Shown here: piece by piece, positions 6,480-14,274 of the stretch
Position numbering within the stretch: the stretch's first letter is position 1
Layout of the letters: each line of letters begins with the position of its first letter
NCBI GenBank assembly: GCA_934436245.1
Contig: CAKSAM010000046.1
Span: 1-17,700 of the forward strand
Length of the DNA: 17,700 bases
Direction of reading: 5' to 3'
Origin: an uncultured Acetatifactor sp.
GTDB lineage: Bacteria; Bacillota; Clostridia; Lachnospirales; Lachnospiraceae
Made by a program: the position numbers and the translations under genes
The notes under the pieces: generated by a model
The model's input: only the letters and a program-made list of their open reading frames with translations
What the model was told of the DNA's origin: nothing
The model's database searches: none

Positions 6480-8413
6480 TATTCTTTCCCATATTTATTT
6501 TTTGCTATGGGTTTTTTCCCTTTCTCCCATTGTGTGCCCTGCTGCACTGCACATGGCACGCTTTCATACACAGCAATGCTTCTTGGCATAACCGTACACA
6601 ACTGGTCTTTCAACTGTTCCTCACGCTCCGCTGTTGGCAGAATATCCTCACCATTTTCAGTGGCAGTCACTTTTTTCCATTCCATTCCTTTGGGAAGTCT
6701 GGGGAATGCAAGTTTTTGAGATTCCCAATGCATATTCATTGCAACATAAAGGAAGGAATCTTCCCTGCCCTCTTGATCTTTCGCATATTTTCCGCAATAC
6801 ATGATTCCAACATGTCGATTATAACTTTCTGTTTGAGGTCTCCAGGCATTCTGACCATGATAGGACAGATCCGGATAACCACAGGAAAGTGTATCCATAA
6901 TACGAAGTTCCTCTTCCGGATGCAGGATTGGGTGTTTTTTCCGAAAAGTGATCATCTGCTTCCAGAAATCAAACAGTTCCCGTTTTTTTTCCTGATCCTG
7001 CCAGTTCAGCCATGTTATCTTATTATCCTGACAATAAGGATTGTTGTTACCCTGTTGTGTATTTCCGAATTCATCACCCATAAATATCAACGGTGTCGAC
7101 TGTGTCAACAGTAACATACACATTGCATTCTGCAACTGTTTTTTACGTAAAGCTAAAACTTTTTTTCGTCTTGATGAGCCTTCTTCCCCACAATTCCAAC
7201 TACAGTTGTAGTCATTTCCGTCCCGATTGCCTTCTCCATTTGCTTCATTATGCTTGTGATCATAAGAAACCATATCCATAAGGGTAAATCCATAATAATT
7301 GGATAAATAATGAATTCGTCCCATATTATCCGGAATATGACGCATTTCATATAACACACTCGAAAGCATATTGTCGTCCCCCTTAAGGAAACGACGCATT
7401 GTATACAAATAGTCATCCCGGTACTCTGCCAGATTTCGATACTCCGGTGCCTGCTGTGTATCATAGATGTCTGTAGTGTCAAAAGAATAGTACCACAGTT
7501 TCGTCCCTGACAATGCCGGATCCTTTGCCAGCATCCGGGCAGGAACTCCCTCACCCATCAGGTGGAATCCATCCACATGATACTCCAGAACCCAGAATCG
7601 CAGAATATTGCCGATTTCCGATGCATCCATTTCTTTCGGAAAGTAGAATTGTAATATCACTTCCATTTTCCTCTTGTGGAACTCAACGATCATCCGTCGA
7701 AATTCCTCTGTTGCATCCTGCGATGCAGCATAAGCCGCCTTGGGAGCATAATAAAAACCTTTTTGATATCCCCAATAATTCAACACCTGATATCCCGGAC
7801 AATCACTCTTCTTTTCCTTCGCACTGTCTATCTCTTCCCTGAGATTTTCCGGTTGCATTTTTTCCGGAGTCTCATCAAATTCATATACCGGCTGAAATTC
7901 TACTGTAGTGATACCTATTTCCTGCAGATAGTCAAGTTTCTCTATCAGTCCCTCAAAGGTTCCTCTATGTGCCACTCCTGACGATGCATGCATTGTAAAC
8001 CCTCGTACATGAAGGCAATAACAAATGCTCTTATCGTAGGGAAGCATGGGATGACTATCCTGTCCCCAGTCATAGTCTTCTAAAAATACTGCCACACGAT
8101 TCACATTTTTTCTGGGGCTTCCGTATGCCGGCTTGCCCAGGAAGCCTTTTGCATGCAGATCCGGCACCAGGGTGTTCTCTTCATAAAACTGATATCCGAT
8201 TTTCTCCGGATCCAATTCCAGATATCTGCAATACACATTACCCATACGGTCTTCCTGCCGAAACGGAATCTTATGTAATCTTTTTCCACTTTTCCTGTCA
8301 TATATCATAATGCCGCAGTCCTTTTTCCCGGATGCATAGGAGAACCTGATTGCACCTTCTTCCGGATGTGCTCCTAACGGGTAGGGCTTCATTGCATGCT
8401 TTTTTTCTGTCAT
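6479..8413 (-). CDS. GlgX/isoamylase-like GH13 protein lacking all catalytic residues (pseudo-glycosidase)
   Basis: A 644-residue protein with an N-terminal CBM48-like beta domain (about 10-110), a GH13 barrel (about 125-490) and a C-terminal beta domain. Relatedness to glycogen debranching enzyme GlgX is plain from YCLHVRGFT (132-140), NYWGYQ (212-217), SYDHKHNEANGEGNRDG (383-399), MGDEFGNTQQGNNN (445-458) and CQDNKITWLNW (461-471). The active-site blocks are altered. Region I reads VILQFYFPK (252-260) where GlgX has VILDIVLNH. Region II reads VDGFHLMGE (280-288), so the nucleophile Asp is Met286. Region III reads KLWYYSFD (305-312), so the acid/base Glu is Tyr309. Region IV reads SNYYGFT (371-377), so His-Asp is Tyr373-Tyr374. 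The loop between regions I and II is also much shorter. The frame is intact, so it is not a decaying pseudogene. It may be a glucan-binding or regulatory protein; hydrolysis or transfer by the GH13 mechanism is not expected. First gene of a three-gene operon. Confidence 0.88.
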   Translation of the reverse strand: MTEKKHAMKPYPLGAHPEEGAIRFSYASGKKDCGIMIYDRKSGKRLHKIPFRQEDRMGNVYCRYLELDPEKIGYQFYEENTLVPDLHAKGFLGKPAYGSPRKNVNRVAVFLEDYDWGQDSHPMLPYDKSICYCLHVRGFTMHASSGVAHRGTFEGLIEKLDYLQEIGITTVEFQPVYEFDETPEKMQPENLREEIDSAKEKKSDCPGYQVLNYWGYQKGFYYAPKAAYAASQDATEEFRRMIVEFHKRKMEVILQFYFPKEMDASEIGNILRFWVLEYHVDGFHLMGEGVPARMLAKDPALSGTKLWYYSFDTTDIYDTQQAPEYRNLAEYRDDYLYTMRRFLKGDDNMLSSVLYEMRHIPDNMGRIHYLSNYYGFTLMDMVSYDHKHNEANGEGNRDGNDYNCSWNCGEEGSSRRKKVLALRKKQLQNAMCMLLLTQSTPLIFMGDEFGNTQQGNNNPYCQDNKITWLNWQDQEKKRELFDFWKQMITFRKKHPILHPEEELRIMDTLSCGYPDLSYHGQNAWRPQTESYNRHVGIMYCGKYAKDQEGREDSFLYVAMNMHWESQKLAFPRLPKGMEWKKVTATENGEDILPTAEREEQLKDQLCTVMPRSIAVYESVPCAVQQGTQWEKGKKPIAKNKYGKE

Positions 8414-8466
8414 TCTTGCGCTCCATTTTTCATTTTTTCTTCATATCTACCGCATTTTCCCTTTTT

Positions 8467-8495
8467 ATTATAGCCTGTGCAGAGAAGAAAAACAA
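8467..8495 (-). promoter_or_regulatory. Promoter of the GH13-like operon
   Basis: Read on the minus strand: TTGTTT (8495-8490), a 17-bp spacer and a consensus TATAAT (8472-8467), about 55 nt before the start codon at 8413. The -35 box lies only 3 bp from that of the divergent DUF1292 promoter, so the two promoters could compete or share a regulator. Confidence 0.65.
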
Positions 8496-8498
8496 GCA

Positions 8499-8527
8499 TT
8501 GCAAGAATATCCGTAAACAGTTATAAT
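8499..8527 (+). promoter_or_regulatory. Promoter of the DUF1292 gene
   Basis: TTGCAA (8499-8504), a 17-bp spacer and TATAAT (8522-8527), 50 nt before the ATG at 8578. It is back to back with the promoter of the GH13-like operon. Confidence 0.65.
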
Positions 8528-8577
8528 AAGGGAACAAAATATTGTTTCACCCAACAAAACATAACAGGAGGATTTCC

Positions 8578-8910
8578 ATGGGTAAAAATGAAAGTTATGA
8601 AGATGAAGAAATGACCGTTGAACTTGAGTTGGAAGACGGCACTGTAGTTAATTGTGCGATCATTACCATTCTCACTGTGGACGCAAATGATTATATTGCG
8701 TTATTGCCTTTGAATGAGAACGGCGAAAACGACGATGGTGAGGTATGGTTTTACGGATACTCAGAGAATCCGGAAGATCCCAATGAGGAGCCAAATCTGG
8801 CATATATTGAAGATGATGATGTTTATGAAAAAGTTGCAGATGCTTTTGATGAATATCTGGATAACTGTGAATTCGACGAGATCATTGACGATAACGATTC
8901 AGAGGAATAA
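8578..8910 (+). CDS. DUF1292 family protein (YrzB-like)
   Basis: A very acidic 110-residue protein. The DUF1292 signature is visible: MTVELELEDGTVVNCAIITI (12-31), then the strand and turn YIALLPLNEN, then EVWFYGY, then an acidic C-terminal tail ([20 protein letters not shown]). Family members are common in Firmicutes, often near housekeeping genes, and have no established biochemical function. The ATG at 8578 is preceded by AGGAGG (8566-8571) at 6 nt; an upstream in-frame start at 8542 has no such site. It has its own promoter and its own terminator, and its last 29 bases overlap the 3' end of the convergent helicase gene. Confidence 0.88.
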   Translation: MGKNESYEDEEMTVELELEDGTVVNCAIITILTVDANDYIALLPLNENGENDDGEVWFYGYSENPEDPNEEPNLAYIEDDDVYEKVADAFDEYLDNCEFDEIIDDNDSEE

Positions 8911-10789
8911 GGAATCTGGAAGGAAACCTGGGACGCTCTCTCGTACCTGTAAGGCAGAGAAGTTCCAGGTCTTTTTTTGCCCTTGTCATGGCTACATAAA
9001 AGATTCTGCGTTCCTCTTCGCACTGATCCTGATCCAACATATTTCCATGGGGAAACACTTTTTCATTGCAATCCGGTATCCAGACATGATCGAATTCCAG
9101 TCCTTTTGCCGCATGTACCGTAAGCAGCCTTATTCTATGATCTTTCTCCTTTTCTTTTTCGGATCCTGCAAAATGTTCTTTTTCCAGTAATTCTTTTTCA
9201 TAAGCTGACTGTGCCTGCTGCCACTCTTCCAGATGTTTATAATGTCCTGCATCCTCCGTGATCCATTCCAGTATTCCGATCCATTCCTCAATTTTTTCTT
9301 TCTGACCAAGCCTTGCTCTTTGTCGTAAATAGGAATCATATCCACATGCTTTTCTCAAAAACATTACTGCCATTTTCAATTCCGTTTTTTTCACAAACAT
9401 CATCTGCTTCTTCAACAATATGACAGCATCATAGGTTCTCCGCAGTTTCATATCGTCCATTTCCGAAAGCAAGTGGGCATAATAGTATTCAGCTTCCTCC
9501 AACGAAGTTATTTCTCCAAAGGCTTCTCTGGAAATATTGCGAAAGGGTTTGTTCATAACACGAAAATAGTCTTCCCTTACTGCTGTTCCCTGCGCTATAC
9601 GCAAATATGCCATAATATCCTGTACAATGAAGTGTTCATATATATTTTGAACCTTTTCCTTCATCAAAAAAGGAATCCCTTCTCTTGTAAATGTAGCTGC
9701 TACACTCTGCATCGATAAGTTAGTCCGGAACAAAACCGCACAGGAGTCTTCCGGAGGCTGTTGGACCACCTGCGTGATCAGATACTCTGATTGGTCAGGT
9801 GTCTCCCTGAATTCCCTGACTTTTACTCCCTGATGCTCCTGTTTATTTTGCTGCCGGTTGGCTTCACACGCCACAAGCTGTTTCGGAAAACGGTTACGGT
9901 TTTCATTGATCACCAGTAATGATGCCTCTACAATTTCCTGTCTGCTGCGATAATTTGTTGCCAGAAGAATACTTTCCGCCCCAAATTCCTCCTCAAATAA
10001 TTTCATGCAGGCAGGTTTTGCTCCACGAAACCCGTAAATTGCCTGATCATCATCCCCTACTGCAAACACGTTCTTATGCTTTTCTGCAAGAATTCGTATA
10101 ATACTATACTGCCTGTAATTGATATCCTGAAATTCATCAATCAGAATATGACTGAACCTTTTCTGCCAGTAATCCCTTTGCACCACGTTTTTCTGCAGCA
10201 ATTCTTCACATTCTTTCAGCATATCATCAAAATCCAGCCCTTTTTCTTTTCTTCTTTTCTCCTCATATTGCTGGTACACCTGTGGAAAATGCTCCTGCCA
10301 TTCCTGCGGAATTTTTTTCTCTGCTGCTTCCTTTTCTCCAGTATTTTTATAATAACCAATGGCTCCGAGAAAACTTTTCGCCACCTCCTGAAGCTCCGCC
10401 TGTGCAATCATTGAATGTTCTTTTATTTTTTTCAGAATTGGGATGATCAGATTGATTTTTTGTCTGTCGTTTAAAATATTGCCCGGTTGAACATTGCCTG
10501 ACTGGAGCAGTATCTGATAGAAAATAGAATGAAATGTTCCAAAATTGACGGTATTACTTAGTGGAGAGCTTTGCGCAAAGCGCTGTTTCATGGAAATCGC
10601 TGCTTCTTTCGTGAACGTAATGACCAGAATCTTTTCCGGTGCCACTTTTTTCTCCTGCAGCAAATAGAGAAGTCTCTTTGTTATGGTAAATGTCTTGCCG
10701 GAGCCGGGACCCGCCAATAATAGCAACGGCCCCTCTCCGAACATTACAGCCTTCCTCTGAGAAGGATTACACTCTGTAAGATCAAACAT
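8882..10789 (-). CDS. UvrD/PcrA-type superfamily 1 DNA helicase
   Basis: ATP-dependent 3'-5' helicase/translocase of the UvrD/Rep/PcrA family, 635 residues. The motifs are in order: Q-motif NPSQRKAV (8-15), Walker A AGPGSGKT (26-33), Ia [17 protein letters not shown] (216-222), [17 protein letters not shown] (244-257), IV LATNYRS (276-282), [11 protein letters not shown] (557-566) and [13 protein letters not shown] (598-608). It is about 100 residues shorter than PcrA/UvrD and ends soon after motif VI, so it lacks the usual C-terminal tail that contacts partners such as RNA polymerase or UvrB. The start overlaps the 3' end of gltX by 8 bp (ATGTTTGA), implying co-transcription. The 3' end overlaps the DUF1292 gene on the other strand. 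It is a helicase with certainty; the specific repair role is not known. Confidence 0.92.
   Translation of the reverse strand: MFDLTECNPSQRKAVMFGEGPLLLLAGPGSGKTFTITKRLLYLLQEKKVAPEKILVITFTKEAAISMKQRFAQSSPLSNTVNFGTFHSIFYQILLQSGNVQPGNILNDRQKINLIIPILKKIKEHSMIAQAELQEVAKSFLGAIGYYKNTGEKEAAEKKIPQEWQEHFPQVYQQYEEKRRKEKGLDFDDMLKECEELLQKNVVQRDYWQKRFSHILIDEFQDINYRQYSIIRILAEKHKNVFAVGDDDQAIYGFRGAKPACMKLFEEEFGAESILLATNYRSRQEIVEASLLVINENRNRFPKQLVACEANRQQNKQEHQGVKVREFRETPDQSEYLITQVVQQPPEDSCAVLFRTNLSMQSVAATFTREGIPFLMKEKVQNIYEHFIVQDIMAYLRIAQGTAVREDYFRVMNKPFRNISREAFGEITSLEEAEYYYAHLLSEMDDMKLRRTYDAVILLKKQMMFVKKTELKMAVMFLRKACGYDSYLRQRARLGQKEKIEEWIGILEWITEDAGHYKHLEEWQQAQSAYEKELLEKEHFAGSEKEKEKDHRIRLLTVHAAKGLEFDHVWIPDCNEKVFPHGNMLDQDQCEEERRIFYVAMTRAKKDLELLCLTGTRERPRFPSRFLIPLNRYRQ
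8926..8978 (+). terminator. Intrinsic terminator of the DUF1292 gene, inside the helicase coding region
   Basis: ACCTGGGAC (8926-8934) pairs with GTTCCAGGT (8962-8970) with one G-T pair. There is additional TCTC/GAGA pairing in the loop, and TTTTTTT follows at 8972-8978. It begins 16 nt after the DUF1292 stop. The same bases encode part of the last ~30 residues of the helicase on the other strand. Confidence 0.75.
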
Positions 10790-12242
10790 TTGTCTTCAGT
10801 AATTCAATTCCCTTACGAATTCTCTCAAGAGATTCCTCTTTTCCAAGAACTTCCATGATTTCCGTAGCTCCTGCCGGCGTCATCTGCTTACCGGATACAG
10901 CGGTACGGATCGGCCACATCACATAGCCGTTCTTGCAGCCCTTCTCTTCCACATATTTTACAAGAGTCTGATACAGTCCGTCATTACTGTAATCCTCCTG
11001 CGCTTCCAGAACCGGAAGCAGATCTGTCAATACCTGCAGAGAAGTCTCTGCGGTAGTCTTCATCTTCTTGTGTGTGTACATTGCCACATCATACTCCGGA
11101 AGTTCTTCGAAGAAATCTACCAGCTCTGCGATGTCCGGGAATACTTCGATTCTGGTCTTTACCATGGCCGCAATCTTCTTAAGATCCAGTGACTTATGGA
11201 TCACTTCCTTCAAATAAGGTTCTGCCATCTCATAGAACTTGTCAAAGTCCATGGCTTTCAGATATTCACCGTTCATCCAGCGCAGTTTTACGATATCAAA
11301 TACTGCAGGGGACTTGCTGATACGATGATAATCAAATTCCTTGATCAGTTCCTCCAATGAGAAGATCTCGCGATTATCCTCAGGACTCCATCCCAGCAAA
11401 GCAACATAGTTCACAATTGCTTCTGTGATAAATCCCTGATCGATCAGATCCTCAAAGGAAGCATGTCCGCTTCTCTTGGACAGCTTCTTATGGTTCTCAT
11501 CGGTAATCAGCGGCAGATGAATATATACGGGTACCTGCCAGCCGAAAGCTTCGTACAGACGTACATATTTCGGTGATGAGGACAAATACTCATTCCCTCG
11601 TACCACATGGGTAATATTCATGGTATGGTCATCTACCACGTTGGCAAAGTTATAGGTAGGATAGCCGTCGGATTTGATCAGGATCATATCGTCCAGCTGG
11701 GAATTATCCACGGTAATGTCTCCGTATAACTCATCATGGAACGTTGTCGTACCTTCCTTGGGATTGTTCTGACGGATAACAAAAGGCTTACCTGACGCAA
11801 GATTTTCCTCGATTTCTTCCTCAGACAGAGACAGGCAGTGCTTATCGTATACTGTGATCTCCTTGCCGTCTACGACCTCAGTCTTCAGGGACGCCAGTCT
11901 TTCCTTATCACAGAAGCAGTAATATGCCTCCCCCTTGTCGATCAGCTCCTTGGCGTATTTCATGTAGATGCCGGTCTTCATACGTTCACTCTGCACATAA
12001 GGACCATACCCACCATCTTTATCGGGGCCTTCATCATGTACCAGTCCGGTCTTCTCCAGCGTACGGTAAATGATCTCCGTTGCGCCTTCCACATAACGTT
12101 CCTGATCAGTGTCCTCAATACGAAGCATGAAATCTCCGCCCGCATGCTTTGCAATCAAAAATTCATATAATGCGGACCGCAGATTACCTACATGCATTTT
12201 ACCGGTAGGGCTGGGTGCATATCTTGTTCTGATTTTTGTCAT
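10782..12242 (-). CDS. gltX: Glutamyl-tRNA synthetase
   Basis: Class I aminoacyl-tRNA synthetase that charges tRNA-Glu (and, in organisms with GatCAB, also tRNA-Gln). In 486 residues I see the glutamate/ATP site [14 protein letters not shown] (7-20, HIGH-type HVGN), [11 protein letters not shown] (40-50), [16 protein letters not shown] (191-206) and the KMSKS-type KLSKRSGH (253-260), followed by the C-terminal anticodon-binding domain. Length is standard for a bacterial GltX. The start is supported by GAGGA a few bases upstream (12247-12251 on the minus strand). Its 3' end overlaps the helicase start. The upstream region shows no obvious T-box. Whether it is discriminating or non-discriminating cannot be judged here. 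Confidence 0.95.
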   Translation of the reverse strand: MTKIRTRYAPSPTGKMHVGNLRSALYEFLIAKHAGGDFMLRIEDTDQERYVEGATEIIYRTLEKTGLVHDEGPDKDGGYGPYVQSERMKTGIYMKYAKELIDKGEAYYCFCDKERLASLKTEVVDGKEITVYDKHCLSLSEEEIEENLASGKPFVIRQNNPKEGTTTFHDELYGDITVDNSQLDDMILIKSDGYPTYNFANVVDDHTMNITHVVRGNEYLSSSPKYVRLYEAFGWQVPVYIHLPLITDENHKKLSKRSGHASFEDLIDQGFITEAIVNYVALLGWSPEDNREIFSLEELIKEFDYHRISKSPAVFDIVKLRWMNGEYLKAMDFDKFYEMAEPYLKEVIHKSLDLKKIAAMVKTRIEVFPDIAELVDFFEELPEYDVAMYTHKKMKTTAETSLQVLTDLLPVLEAQEDYSNDGLYQTLVKYVEEKGCKNGYVMWPIRTAVSGKQMTPAGATEIMEVLGKEESLERIRKGIELLKTNV

Positions 12243-12328
12243 TTTTTCCTCATTTCCGCATGGAATCTGTTTCCGGCATCCAATTTCCGCAAATCAATTC
12301 CATACATATATATTCCTTGTTCCTTTTC

Positions 12329-12344
12329 GTTCTGAAAACAGAAC
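12329..12344. promoter_or_regulatory. Small dyad upstream of gltX
   Basis: GTTCTG-AAAA-CAGAAC, a perfect 6-bp inverted repeat with a 4-nt centre, 87 nt upstream of the gltX start. It could be an operator or a weak leader hairpin. No clear gltX promoter could be assigned; AT-rich stretches around 12305-12315 are candidates. Confidence 0.3.
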
Positions 12345-12418
12345 CACTTTTCTATTTTACCGCCTTTTTATCAAAACTGCAACTATTTCCAGACCTGATG
12401 TTTTCGTAATAAAAAAAC

Positions 12419-12629
12419 TATGATATAATGAGCCTCAAGGAAAAACAAGTGGCTGCAAGCAGACATTTGTTTTTCTGGGCTCATTAGCGAACGAATATCC
12501 TGCGAAGCAGGATGTAGAGTGCGATAGCACGAATTCGTGAGCTTATGATATAATGAAGCAAAATCACTTGCTTGCAAGTGTGATTTTGCGAAATGCATTG
12601 AGTGAGCTATGCTCACGATATAATGAGCC
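12419..12629. repeat. Tandem hairpin cassettes with repeated GATATAATGA boxes
   Basis: Three copies of GATATAATGA occur at about 12422, 12547 and 12617; the first two read TATGATATAATGA, and the first and third share GATATAATGAGCC. Between them are strong hairpins. The first is TAATGAGCC/GGCTCATTA enclosing GAAAAACAA/TTGTTTTTC (12426-12486). The second is a branched fold, ACGAAT/ATTCGT enclosing ATCCTGC-gaa-GCAGGAT and GTGC-gata-GCAC (12491-12537), beside a CACGAATTCGTG palindrome (12528-12539). The third is GCAAAATCA/TGATTTTGC (12558-12589). The fourth is GTGAGC-tat-GCTCAC (12602-12616). A 77-codon open frame on the minus strand crosses this block but is explained by the repeats. Each box contains TATAAT, and the first two are preceded by TG one base upstream, so they may also act as extended -10 elements. 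Confidence 0.7.
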
Positions 12630-12668
12630 CGTGATACATAAATAATAAAAATGCAAGGATGTCATGCT

Positions 12669-14243
12669 ATGAAAAACAATTTTTTATCCTCTAAAACGTT
12701 TTATTATATCAGTGCCGGATTACTACTGTTATTTTGTCTTTTTACCCGCCTGTGGCGCCTGGATACGCTTCCTTCCGGTCTCCATCTGGATGAAGCCGGA
12801 ATGGCTTATGATGCCTGGTGTCTTTCCCATTTCGGGGTAGATCGTTATCAGACCTCCTGGCCTCTATATCTTTATAACTACGGAGGCGGACAAAGCATTT
12901 TGTATGCCTACCTCACTGCTGGTTTATTTCGCATTTTTGGATTTAGTATCAAAATTCTCCGTCTTCCCTCTGTCATTTTTTCCTGCTTATCCGTTCTGTA
13001 CGGCATGAAAATCTGCAGAAAGATTTTTAAAGATGCATATCTTTATTCTTTGATCTGCGGAGTTCTTTTAACAATTTGTCCTGCACTGGTTTTAATGGGA
13101 CGTCTGGGAATTGACTGTTATCTGATGTTCGGTGCCTCCGCTGTTTTTTTATATTACTTTATCTGCGCTGTAGAAAACGGGAAAACACTATCTTATCTCA
13201 TTGCAGGTATAACCGGCGGCATTCTTCTTTATTCCTACGTGTTATCTTATGTTGTGCTGCCTCTGTTTTTTCTGTTTGCTTTATGTTATATTATTTATCA
13301 GAAAAAATTTTCATTACACGGCTGGATCTGTATGGCTGTTCCCGTCGCTATCTTTGCTTTTCCTCTGATTTTAGAGCAATTTATCAACATGTTCGGCTGG
13401 AATGAAATTAAGCTCGGAGTATTTACCCTCATAAAGCTAAACGGTTACCGCATCAGTGAATTCAGATTTTTTAATATTTCTTATTTAAAGGATCTGCTCC
13501 GTAATATTTTTACTTTCTCGGATTTTGCATACTGCAGTTCGCCGCATTTTCCAAATCTGTACTGGTTATCCATCCCACTTTGTTTCATTGGTTTTCTTGA
13601 TTGCTGTAAGGATTTTGTTATTTCCTTCCGTAAAAGAATGTGGGATGCCCAGACCTTTGTATTTGTCTGGCTGGTGATCATTTTTCTCTTATTTTGTCAT
13701 CTGCCATCAAACGGATACCGGATTGGATGTATTTATCTCGGTATCATATATTTTATTACGAAAGGGATGCATTATATTGTTTTCTATCTGAAAAAGAAAA
13801 CCACTACTCCTGTCTTTACCTCAGGAATAATGGTCTGCTTTGCAGTATTCTATTTTATCAGTTTTCTTCTCTTCGGGCGTTATTACTATCTGGGTACCTA
13901 CGTACAAGAGACGTATCCTTTAACTCATTTTGATATTCTGGTAACTGATGCACTGAAATTTATAGACGAGAATCCTGAGTATGGACCTAAAGGGGTACAG
14001 ATGGCTGAGCCTGCCGTCTATTATGCTTTAAGTACTCTGGAATCCCCTTATGAGCTTCCTTTTTCTAAAGAGGAAAATTTCTATTTTCATGATAATTACA
14101 TTCATTGCTCTTATCTTGGAGAACCTGAAGACGGTTATTTTTACATTGTAAATAATACTTTTGGAGAATATGCCAACCTGCTTCGAGATGCCGGTTTCAC
14201 TGAAAATGTTTATATTGGCTATTCCCTCTTTTATAAAAAATAA
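12669..14243 (+). CDS. GT-C fold membrane glycosyltransferase-like protein
   Basis: A 524-residue polytopic membrane protein with about ten or more hydrophobic segments. The first is at about 11-28, and a soluble C-terminal part spans about 415-524. The first outer loop has GLHLDEAGMAYDAW (37-50), where Asp41-Glu42 sits where GT-C enzymes of the PMT/ArnT class have their catalytic or metal-binding acids. A second acidic site, GRLGIDCY (144-151), also fits that fold. Such enzymes move a sugar from a polyprenyl-phosphate carrier onto protein, lipid or wall polymer outside the membrane. The donor and acceptor are not evident. ATG 12669 was chosen because AAGGAT (12655-12660) lies 8 nt upstream; the ATG at 12651 has no such site. 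The gene is visibly more AT-rich than gltX. It stands alone downstream of the hairpin cassettes, whose boxes could supply its promoter. Confidence 0.75.
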   Translation: MKNNFLSSKTFYYISAGLLLLFCLFTRLWRLDTLPSGLHLDEAGMAYDAWCLSHFGVDRYQTSWPLYLYNYGGGQSILYAYLTAGLFRIFGFSIKILRLPSVIFSCLSVLYGMKICRKIFKDAYLYSLICGVLLTICPALVLMGRLGIDCYLMFGASAVFLYYFICAVENGKTLSYLIAGITGGILLYSYVLSYVVLPLFFLFALCYIIYQKKFSLHGWICMAVPVAIFAFPLILEQFINMFGWNEIKLGVFTLIKLNGYRISEFRFFNISYLKDLLRNIFTFSDFAYCSSPHFPNLYWLSIPLCFIGFLDCCKDFVISFRKRMWDAQTFVFVWLVIIFLLFCHLPSNGYRIGCIYLGIIYFITKGMHYIVFYLKKKTTTPVFTSGIMVCFAVFYFISFLLFGRYYYLGTYVQETYPLTHFDILVTDALKFIDENPEYGPKGVQMAEPAVYYALSTLESPYELPFSKEENFYFHDNYIHCSYLGEPEDGYFYIVNNTFGEYANLLRDAGFTENVYIGYSLFYKK

Positions 14244-14274
14244 CGTTTCTTAAAGTAATTCCTTTTCGTTATTT
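14238..14274. terminator. Possible weak bidirectional hairpin between convergent genes
   Basis: AAATAACG (14238-14245) and CGTTATTT (14267-14274) form a perfect 8-bp inverted repeat with a 21-nt loop. It spans the stop of the GT-C gene and the last codons of the convergent TRIC gene, whose stops are only 6 bp apart. The stem is AT-rich with a large loop and no good T-run, so termination here is uncertain. Confidence 0.3.

Noticed and set aside
6479..8413. Annotation as functional glycogen debranching enzyme GlgX
   Set aside because: The scaffold matches but all catalytic positions are substituted, so enzymatic naming would mislead.
12243..12418. T-box leader for gltX
   Set aside because: No TGGNACC-like T-box core or matching antiterminator/terminator pair could be seen.
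12383..12616. 77-codon open frame on the minus strand upstream of gltX
   Set aside because: It lies entirely in the hairpin repeats, has no ribosome binding site and its composition follows the repeats.
12651..12668. Upstream ATG for the GT-C gene
   Set aside because: No ribosome binding site before 12651; AAGGAT at 12655-12660 fits the ATG at 12669 instead.
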